Source: Rhipicephalus microplus (lineage: Eukaryota; Arthropoda; Arachnida; Ixodida; Ixodidae). Taken from it: a stretch of 64,000 bases of DNA. Positions 55,840 through 64,000 of the stretch are shown here, in pieces. A program made the position numbers and the translations under genes. The DNA lies in the NCBI RefSeq assembly GCF_043290135.1, contig NC_134710.1:458304376-458368375 (forward strand). The letters are read 5' to 3'. Below the pieces are notes generated by a model, which saw nothing but the letters and a program-made list of their open reading frames with translations, made no database searches and was not told the DNA's origin. Position 1 is the stretch's first letter. Every line of letters starts with the position of its first letter.

Positions 55840-56329
55840 CTTCGTGGCAAACCGCAGTGTGGCACCAACTGTAGCGGACGACAAACTTGCGTCGGCCACA
55901 GCGTTCACTGCTTCTGCGCGAAAAGAGTTGCCGCAGCCGGCCGGTGGTGGCGCCGAGCAGACGACACGCGCTCCGGTGTTCCCTTCAACAGTGGACCCCT
56001 CTATTGAAACTCAACCTTCTACCCACTCCCTCTGTTTACTTGAGCAGAGCTCTCTCAGCTGCATCGCGGCTGTTGCTATAAAAGGGAGTGGAAGGTTGGT
56101 TGCATGCTGTCTGTCGTGTCTTCTCTCGGCTGATGCTGCTTGTAAAGGGGGGAGACCAATGCCTTTAGATACGTTGCAACAACTTGACTTTACGTACAGT
56201 AACTTATGTACTAATTCACAAGACTCTTCACCGTTGGAACCGTCGCATGTTACCTCGGCAGAGCCGGTAGTGCAGAGCACCCTTTTCTGCAACCAGAATC
56301 CCCATGAGCAAACAGGAACCAGGTTGTAA
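55840..56329 (+). other. Repeat copy with a TATA-like core and a 161-codon ORF
   Basis: The first 160 bp (GCGGACGACAAACTTGC, TTGCCGCAGCCGGCCGG, CAGTGGACCCCTCTAT) duplicate the inverted copy at 55.2-55.35 kb. The ORF is Pro/Ser/Thr/Ala-rich (LPQPAGGGAEQTTRAP) with no domain I know. A TATA box (CTATAAAAGGGAG, TATAAAA at about 56077-56083) lies inside, so the segment may be a promoter or LTR of an unclassified element rather than a gene. Confidence 0.4.
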
Positions 56330-57333
56330 TGTCTCGGTTGCCCCTTCGAATCCTCGCCACGGCCAACCAAAACAACTCAGTCTGGTTATTGGACGCACTA
56401 CACATATTTGTTGCCGTCCTTTCCTCTCGCTCTCTTATTCAAGCACTCGACCTCTAGGTTGGAGAGAGAGAGACGAAAGGACCAGCCTGCACACTACTTT
56501 CCGCGAACTGTGCGAGCGCACACAACGGTGGCGCCACTCGGCTGCGGGCCCCCTGCCATTACTGCGATATGACTACGCTGTCCAGCGTGACAGCCGCCCC
56601 GCGGACTCTAATCCATATGGATGGGTGCCGATACACTGGATATTCTCACGTCGCCCGCTGGCACTTTGCTGGATGGGGACCACCTAGCTGGTTGCCAGAA
56701 GCAGCGACCAACCATAGTCTTCTTACAACAACAAGCGTCCTGCTGCCGGAATTATCGTCTACCGAGAATCGGCTCTTTGTGAAGCGCACCCTTTTGCGAC
56801 CCATGATTCCTAAAATTCTATCAGCTTCGTCCCTACGGTTGGATCACTCAGCTCCTTGACTACGACAAGCTCCTCACCAACAGGCACCCGACAAGGGAAA
56901 CCTGCAACACGCCCTAAGTAGCTCTCCAAATGAAATTCCACGCAACACTGTTCCCACTCGAGAAGCCTTCACACTTCCCCCTTTGCGATTCTATGGAGAT
57001 GCGAGCTCTTTGTAGTTTATTTCTTTTCTTCAGGAACTTTTTATTGTCGCACCAAGTCGCTTTGGGTTGGCCACCGAACGGCACCCCGTTCTCACTATAT
57101 AGAGGATTTTAGTCTGTCCGGCGCACCGCTATAAGAAAAAAGTTTGCGGAGACCGGTTTACCATGCCTGAAATGCGCATGCGCGTGCTTTACGGGGGTTT
57201 ACTGGACACGCTCAAACGCCCGACATGCTTCCAAGGTTGCCATTACCGGCTTCCCTTTCCTTTGAGCCGAGTCAAGTAGAGCCAAACAAAAACGTAAAAA
57301 AACGAATTGGCTACTTCGAGGCCCGCTACCAGC
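56330..57333. other. No gene recognised; possible promoter near 57.1 kb
   Basis: GC-moderate sequence with overlapping ORFs on the plus strand (to 127 codons) and no known domain. TCACTATATAGAGG at about 57094-57107 is a TATA-like box 230 bp before the ATG at 57334 and could serve the downstream gene. Confidence 0.35.
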
Positions 57334-57828
57334 ATGGCGCCGCAGACATGCTACTCGCCTTTCGACGATAAAATTATACTCGAAGAAGTTCTTGCGCTGA
57401 ACCCTTTCGAGAATGCTTCGCGGTGGCACACAATCACTGAAATATTGTCAATGCTATTGCGGCAAATTCACGAAATGCGAAAGAGCGCGTTGATTTTCTC
57501 CTGGCCCACTTCCTACGGAATGACGTGAAAAATAAAAGAAGTAAGTGAACCATATGTTTCAAGTTATCTTCAAGCCACCCCGTTGTGGCCAAACTTTGTA
57601 AACGTGATTGTTTGCTTGTCTAGATCAGGAGCAGAAGAATACGCGGCAATCGACGTATTTCTTCAGCACGGGGCTGACCCCGCCGCCGAATACTCGTATC
57701 GGCCACCACAGTCGGCTGTTTCGAACCATCGTGCAAAGAAAACTCCAGCTTCCACATCAGAGACCACGCCAGAGTCTGCGTCCGGGTCCACCGCTAAACG
57801 GGTCAGACCTATTGCGCAGGTTGGTTGA
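57334..57828 (+). pseudogene. Myb/SANT-like domain, two exons, frame broken
   Basis: ATG 57334 starts MAPQTCYSPFDDKIILEEVL, then NPFENASRWHTITEIL. After a frameshift near 57450 it continues NSRNAKERVDFLLAHFLRND and VKNKR. A strong donor (GTAAGT, 57541) and acceptor (TTTGCTTGTCTAG, ends 57623) bound an 83-bp intron, and the next exon opens with SGAEEYAAIDVFLQHGADPA. The pattern F-D-x-x-L-x-x-E-V-L-x-x-NPF, W, then RV-x-LL and (K)SG-x-EEY matches a Myb/SANT-like DNA-binding domain common in arthropod genes. The splice leaves the two exons one base out of frame, a second break. Either a decayed gene or sequence error. Confidence 0.55.
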
Positions 57829-59090
57829 ACGGCCGCCTCATCACCGCGCTGGAGTGCGATGCCACTGAATCAGGAGCGGAGATAAGCAATCAATCTGGCA
57901 AGAACTTCTCTACCCCCCCTCACTTTTTTTATATTTGTCTTGTTTCATAAGGCGTGGAGAGGAAAGTTCTGAAACTATGGCACTAATGTGCATCGTTCAA
58001 TCAAGTTAACTTCCACAATTCAAGGCCAAGTATCCTCTGTATTGGTTGACCCATATGTGACAGTAGTATTAAAAGTATTATTATTATGCACACTTAAATC
58101 TGTTAATGTGTGACTTTCTCAATGTTTTCATTTCCAGTTGATATGCACGAGATAATTGCTATTTTCTGGTAATAAAGTTTTTGGAGTGAATTCCACGATG
58201 ACACCGTAATTACGGTCACTATCAATGTCCCTCAATTAGCTGATAATCCGTCTTCTTAACTACCTCAAAGGGAACAACAACCTATTGTTAGGCACCTATT
58301 TTTTAGCACAATAGAAAGTCTAATAGTGAGAGTGTCTAATCAGATAATAGTAACAAGCAAAATGCCGTGAAACATTTGTAATAATTTGTTTCTATCTCCG
58401 GTGAATATGCAGTTGGAGATGCACGTTACAACACATGCCTCAAACAGTGAGCAAAAGAGTGGTTCGTGTCCTAGCGGGGCAGTACACTGGGCATGTGCAC
58501 ACTCTGTGCGCTTACGCAGCAGCTTAACAAGGTGCGCTGGCTGCCCAAAAGGTAGCACCCCTTCTCAGCGTGCAACTCCTTTTGCCTAGTAAATAAAACA
58601 CAGAATAGAGCAGGCTTTGTTATACGTGCTATAATTTTGATGATGGCATGCATGACAGCATGGAAATATGCAACTGCATACAGCAGCAATAGACTCGGGA
58701 ATCTAGCTGCGAGAGGCTTCTTCTGGGCTGTACGACATACCTATTTTTGGTTGCTTTTAAAAAAATATCTAAAATATAAATCCTACTTTCAATTCGAAAA
58801 GGCTGCTGTAATCTGCCACAATAATCATGTTTGTTTTTCATTTCTGCTTGGATGTAGTCACACATTTCTACTGGTTGTCGGTTTCATCAAGTAACTGCAT
58901 TCACAAATTTCCAAATGATGTGCTGCAACAATCCTTTCTAGCGTTTAGGATCACTGGTGTTGTTCAGCCTGATTGAAAGCAGATATGCACCTATTTCAGG
59001 GTGAAATTTTAGGAAACTTGTGTAACTAACATCACTAAAAAGGCACTGGTTTTTGATTTCATGTGTTTTAATATTTTCCACCTGTACAAG

Positions 59091-59892
59091 GTGACGCAGT
59101 GACCCAAGCGGCTTCACTGCTGTGTACCATGTATGCAAGGGAGAATGAAGATACAGCAAATGATGCGGACGATCCAGACACACGCTGCAATTTTGACTGG
59201 CCCTCATCAGCTGAGGCCCAATGTATGTAAAAATATTCAAGTTCTAACATAATTCACTATAAGAAAGAATTGGTGAAGCACTTATACACATTTTTGCCAG
59301 CATACTCTGGCGAACCTGTAAAAAGCCGTTCTTAGGTGAAACTGCCTTCACTTATTTTGAGCAGCAGTGTTCCTGCGCATGTGGACAACGTGATCACCTG
59401 CCACATCTTCTGCATTGTTCTTATCATCTATATAGCTTACCGCATAACACTGTTTTGTTTTTGCTGTTGTTGGTTGAGCATATGCAGCCATACCAACTCG
59501 TAGCACTGGATCGATATTTTTAATCAATAAATGGCCTCGTTCTCTGTTGTGATAATTTCCCCAGACACCAGTGGCAATAGGTAGAATGGTGAATAGTTTT
59601 TCCTACGTAGTTTAATTAACACTTCAGCAATCCTACTGTTGCAGGTGTTTTGTTGCTTCGTATCCCCCTGCTTAATGCAATGAGCCACTGAAAGGTTTAC
59701 TTGAAATAATGTCATTACTTTGAAGAATCACATGTGTGCCCATAATGGGGTCAATTTTTCTAGCTCCCAACATGAGCGCAGCTGGCATGGCTGATAAGCA
59801 GACCCACACGCCGGCAACAACTGTTGATGAGCCAGAAACAACTGCTGGTGGGCCCTCAACAGAATTTCGTGGCAGCCATACACCATCACCAG
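59091..59892 (+). CDS. Two middle exons (59091-59222, 59764-59892)
   Basis: Exon A: acceptor CCACCTGTACAAG, 132 bp, fully open (LLCTMYARENEDTANDADDP...NFDWPSSAEAQ), donor GTATGT at 59223. Exon B: acceptor TCAATTTTTCTAG, 129 bp, open (PNMSAAGMADKQTHTPATTV...EFRGSHTPSP), donor CAG|GTATAT at 59893. Exon A ends one base into a codon and exon B supplies the other two, so they join without breaking the frame. The products are acidic then Ser/Thr/Pro-rich, as expected for the linker between a SANT-like domain and a coiled coil. They belong to the same transcription direction as 57334 and 63154, but a link to those is inferred. Confidence 0.45.
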
Positions 59893-60079
59893 GTATATTA
59901 TTATTCTTGTTTCCTTGTCATGTTTTAATAGCAATTATTAGTGGGGTTTCACGTGCCACGTAAAATTTACCGATTTTTTGTGGTTGTGAGAACAGCTGAT
60001 AGCATGATGAATACTTGGGCAAGTATACTGGTATAAATGTGTTGCTTTTCGTAATGTTGCCTATTGCAACAAGCCAATT

Positions 60080-60345
60080 AAAGGCTTACTAAAAATCATG
60101 TCATCACTCTGAAGAGTCCCGTATGTGACAAAAATGGGGTCCATTTTTCCAGATCGCGAGATAACACCTGTTACGGCCAAATAGGCAAGCCACACGCCAG
60201 CAACAAATGCGGATGAGCCTTTTTCCCCAGCCACTCATAACCGCACACCATTGTGACGTATATCATTCTGTTAACTTTATATTCCTGTTTGTCATGCTTT
60301 CAATAGGTAGAAATTGTGATATTTCGCTTGCAACACCCACAATAT
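60080..60345 (+). pseudogene. Decayed tandem duplicate of exon B
   Basis: The interval copies about 59700-59960, including GTGTG/GTATG-CC/AC-AAAATGGGGTC, the acceptor TCCATTTTTCCAG (ends about 60152), and CAAGCCACACGCCAGCAACA, GATGAGCC and CACACCATTG. In the frame matching exon B a TAG appears after ACGGCCAAA, and the donor is changed to TGTGACGTATAT. The duplicated unit is about 385 bp. Confidence 0.6.
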
Positions 60346-63153
60346 GACTATGAGGTGGGTCGTAATGTACGTACTCGGCATTAATCTTTACTCCTTTCAG
60401 TTTTTTTATGTCAACGTCAGTTAAGTACATGAATGCCATTGCATTTCGCACACCCTGAAAGAAGCCACAGCGGCTGAGAATTCAACCTACAAGCTTGCAT
60501 TAGGCAGTTCAACAACTAAGCCTGTTTTATGTTTTCTTTGTTTTCTTATAAAGAAAACAGACTGTATTTGTGATGAACATGCCACTGCTGCCGGTATGAA
60601 TATCAGCATTTAATGATTCATGATACAATTCATGAAACATGACTGACTGTTGACATATGGATACCTTTTGTGAGCTTCCGCAGAAATTAAATTCGATGGG
60701 CTATTATGTGAGGTCATACAGAGAAACAAGTATTGAATGCCATTTGGACATATTTTAGAGCAATTTTCAGACACGTCCATTACTATCAGAGTTTCAGTGA
60801 TGGAAGTGCATTTTTACTTTTTGGAGTATACTTTAGAGCAGCCATAGGTGTTTGCAGAGCAGTAAAAAATGATAGTTAAGAGCAGCTATCAGTGTTTCAG
60901 AAGATATTAGGTTTGTCATATATTAGTACGAGCTCGGAGCATTGCCGAATCAGCTCTAAAATAATATTTCTGATGAAACCTAATTAGCAGACAACAGTCA
61001 TTGTAAAATTAATGTATCATACAATAGAATATTGTCCAAAATGTGCTGTGTAATAAGCTGCAATTTAAAATACTACCTTGTTTGGCAGAAATCAAATCAA
61101 ACTGGAAAAGCTGAGCACCACATTTTAGAAGTAGCCACAGTCTCATATAACTGATGCCAAATAAGCAGTAGATATTCGGCATCAAATAAAAGCAGTTCTG
61201 CTCATTGTCAAATTTCACCATAGTAGCCTGCATGTCTAGCTGAGAAAAAAAACATACAAGCTATATGCTTCATATGCCAATTCTTGTCGCACATACGAGA
61301 TCAGAGCCAGTAACACTGTACACTAGGAACACACTGGGATGGTAGTACGCAGATTCTCTTCAGTTTTTTTAAGACTTCTGAGTTGGTCAAACAGTAAAAG
61401 TTCAGGATTCTCATACTCTCAGTGTCATCTCAGAGCAGGTTTGAAGCAATTTGTAACAAAGAATACCCTTCGGAGTAGCATTTCTCTTTCGGAGCAGTTT
61501 GAAGCAATTGAAGCAGCTTTTACATCTCTGCATGTCATCAAGCAAGCTGTGCTTTATGCAATGAGCAGTACTGGACTCTCCAAACATAGGCTGATTTTGC
61601 GATTACAATTAAAATTCAAGTGACAAATCAATTTCAGTTAGTGTCTGAAGTGCACAATTTCAGAGGCAGTAGACAGAAAGCAATAAACATGACAATCTTG
61701 GGCATTTTCAGAGATTTCAACAAATGTGCCACAGCCACTGCCTAGAGGCAGTGCAGGAGCACGATTGGCTGTATCAACAGCACAGAGCTCTCGACGACGC
61801 ACGCCAGTAAGAGATACATAACAAAGTTTTTGCTCTATCCAAATGATCCTAGAGTTTAAAGGGCTTGTCTGTCAATAAGGCACCCAGAAAAAAATTCATT
61901 TCATTACAGCAAAGTAATATGTGCCATTGTGCAACCACAGCACCAACTTTGACTTTACTACAGTGTGATTTTGAGCTCAAGTACAAATATGGTTGCAACA
62001 GTAAATGTTTGCGTCAATCTTTGAAGTCCAGAGTAAAATTTTATATCCTGTGGGCATATCATTCAGCAGCTTAAAGCGGCCTTAGCTTATTAGCTAGATT
62101 ACGTATAACATGTTTACTATAGAAGTCACAAGGCTGTTCAGAGAGTTAATGTTTTGGTGCACTTTCTGTCGTATAGCTTGTAGCTGAGACATAAAGCCTT
62201 GCCACTTTTCAAGGGATTGTAGAGCTGGTGAAAGTTACTGAATTTAAATCTGCCACTATCAGCATTGCAGGACACCAAAATATATAGAACTGATTTCAGA
62301 AATGTAATGAGATTTTCAGTAAGAAACTAAAATGTTTGCTATTCAGATATGTTCAACCAAAACATTTTTGCACAAAACAGATGAAAAAACTAATGGGGTT
62401 TCTTAAAAGCATAAATATTTCTTAGATGTTCGTAAAACTTACGTTTGTAAATCCGAGTGTTTACGGTATATGGCACTGAGATCACAGCAATAGTGCTCGT
62501 CTTTTTAAGCTGATGCTAGATTGTTAATGCTTGTCAGGGGGCTCCTTGGTTTGCAAGCACTGTAACGAAAGAACAGTGCAAGAAAACAGGGACACACTGG
62601 GCACGCAGATGAGCGCTGACTCGCACCTGATTTTTATTTGCCGCAGTGCATAAATATATATATCAGTCACGTGAAAATAAAAAGCTGTTCAACAACTCTT
62701 GCACTCGTCCGCTCATAGCGAAGGCTTTTTCATTCAACTATACAAATCTATGAATTCCCTTTTTTTTCTTTAATTATGCCATGCTATTACAAGCACCTTC
62801 GTTTTTTTTCAATGTGTGCAGCTTCAATGATTATTGTAGTCACCTTGTCTGACGAGCGGCTAAGCACTGTCGTATCTTCCAAGTGAGAAATGGTCCACAA
62901 TCTCAGCAACGCAACCAGGCAGAATTTTATTTCAGTATGTGTCTGTTGGGGGTCAGGAGTGAGTCACCACCTTAATCTGAAGAGCTGATTAGGCAGGCAA
63001 AGTGTTTGCCAGATGAGGGTTGTATCAATTGATATCAGGAGCCAATCTTTCAGTTTGCTTGAAAATTACAGTGACAAAAAAAGTTATTCAGTATCCCTTT
63101 AGGTATACTTCAGTGTGTCAAGTCCAATGTTTTTCGTTTACATATTTTTGCAG
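60346..63153. other. Intron-like AT-rich interval, no exon recognised
   Basis: No convincing exon; the 94-codon ORF at 61339 lacks splice context. If the Myb/SANT-like locus is one gene, this would be its last intron or introns. Confidence 0.45.
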
Positions 63154-63372
63154 CAGGGAGAAGCCAAATTGAGGCAACGCTGTTGTTTTTCAAGGCCAGG
63201 TATGATCAAGGCCAGGTATGATCAAGGCGTAGAAATGCGCCTCCTCAGCTACCAGATCAACAGAAGAAAGCTGGACCTAAAAATTCGCCAGCACGAAGAC
63301 AACATCAAGCTGCTACACCAGAAGCATGCCAACGACGTCCGATTGAGGGAAGCGGAAATGGAAATGACATGA
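63154..63372 (+). CDS. Coiled-coil exon (C-terminal part of the SANT-like locus)
   Basis: Acceptor TACATATTTTTGCAG (ends 63153), then an open frame to TGA at 63370-63372. The translation includes GVEMRLLSYQINRRKLDLKI, RQHEDNIKLLHQKHANDVRL and REAEMEM, a charged amphipathic helix typical of the C-terminal coiled coil in Myb/SANT-like proteins. A 16-17 bp tandem duplication (GCCAGGTATGATCAAG twice, about 63195-63227) adds residues. Coding character continues after the stop in mixed frames (NAAFQASQHELFKEIIEGKK to 63480), so this exon may also be decayed. Confidence 0.45.
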   Translation, partial: QGEAKLRQRCCFSRPGMIKARYDQGVEMRLLSYQINRRKLDLKIRQHEDNIKLLHQKHANDVRLREAEMEMT

Positions 63373-63631
63373 ATGAAAATGATGGCAGTACTTTAAGAGA
63401 GGCGGGTTAATGCAGCATTCCAAGCTTCTCAACATGAGTTATTCAAAGAAATCATTGAGGGGAAAAAAGATAAATCATACTAGCAATTGTGTGACTGCTA
63501 AAAACTAGTCAGTATGCATTTCTTTAAAGTTGCTATGTATTGAAGGAGTCCCTCAAACGACACCTCAAAAACCTGCAATCGATAGAAGTCACTGTCGGGG
63601 ACAGAAAGTGGTTACAACTGACTACCTTATG

Positions 63632-63872
63632 GTAATAAGATATGTGGGGCTTAACGTCCCAAAACCGCCGTATGATTATGAGCGACGCTATAGTGGAAGG
63701 CTCCAAAAATTTTGAACACCTGGGGTTTTTTAACGTGCACCCATATCTCGACACACAGGCCTACAGAATTTTCGTCTCCATCGAAAATGCAGCCCCCGCA
63801 GCCAGGATTCGAACCCGCGACCTGCGGGGCAGCAGCCGAGTACCTTAGCCACTAGACCACCACAGTGGGGCA
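63632..63872 (-). repeat. tRNA-derived SINE with perfect target duplication
   Basis: Minus-strand SINE with A box TGGTCTAGTGG, B box GGTTCGAATCC and the standard body. It is flanked by GACTACCTTATG at 63620-63631 and again at 63874-63885, a perfect 12-bp target-site duplication, so it is the youngest-looking or best-preserved insertion in the window. Confidence 0.95.
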
Positions 63873-63885
63873 CGACTACCTTATG

Positions 63886-64000
63886 TTTAATGTGCATCAT
63901 TTCTCCTATCTTTATCTGAGCTCCAGAAATAATATAATACATTGTGCACTATAATTAATGAATTGTTGGCGCTGTTGTGTGTATTGTATGCGTTCAAGCT
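63886..64000. other. No gene recognised (window end)
   Basis: Unique AT-rich sequence after the SINE. Confidence 0.5.

Overview
This is a repeat-dominated animal nuclear window, most likely from a hard tick (Metastriata). It has no operons, ribosome-binding sites or dense coding. Six copies of one tRNA-derived SINE (Ruka-like), tick-type Ty3/gypsy and BEL/Pao remnants, several LINE families, long TA/GT microsatellites and GTCC-rich minisatellites account for most of what can be recognised. The tick assignment is inference from these repeat families; no species-diagnostic gene is visible.

Layout. 1-1153: 3' end of a gypsy element (integrase plus candidate LTR). 3.5-5.0 kb: LINE tail and an antisense gypsy RNase H fragment. 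5.36-10.38 kb: a gypsy deletion derivative (LTR, primer-binding site, leader fused to RNase H-integrase) interrupted by a 5'-truncated CR1/L2-like LINE. 10.4-14.6 kb: almost nothing recognisable apart from a decayed SINE and an unidentified GC-rich block. 14.6-16.2 kb: two 3' fragments of an RNase H-bearing LINE. 19.75-24.35 kb: a nearly full-length but broken two-ORF LINE split by a 0.98-kb minisatellite-bearing element. 24.5-27.0 kb: degenerate tandem repeats, a transposase-like fragment and a 600-bp duplication. 28.2-32.4 kb: more minisatellite elements, BEL/Pao fragments, a SINE and tRNA-like heads. 33.17-38.75 kb: a nearly complete but inactivated gypsy element on the minus strand whose 5' LTR is split by a LINE tail. 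39-47.6 kb: mostly unique sequence with isolated exon-like segments. 49.7-52.25 kb: palindromes and hammerhead-ribozyme-like cores among TA microsatellites.

Host coding potential lies mainly in the last 12 kb. An intronless GC-rich ORF at 52733-53410 (225 aa) weakly resembles the N-terminal domain of the kinetochore protein CENP-N. A multi-exon locus from 57334 to about 63.4 kb has a Myb/SANT-like exon, two phase-compatible middle exons (one tandemly duplicated) and a coiled-coil exon; it carries frame breaks. Single exon-like segments sit at 39014-39169 and 44327-44449.

Every autonomous mobile element seen here is truncated or broken. The most unusual structure is the 2.5-kb cluster of inverted repeats with hammerhead-like boxes (49.7-52.25 kb). 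Next are the GTCC-minisatellite element family and the two candidate host genes.
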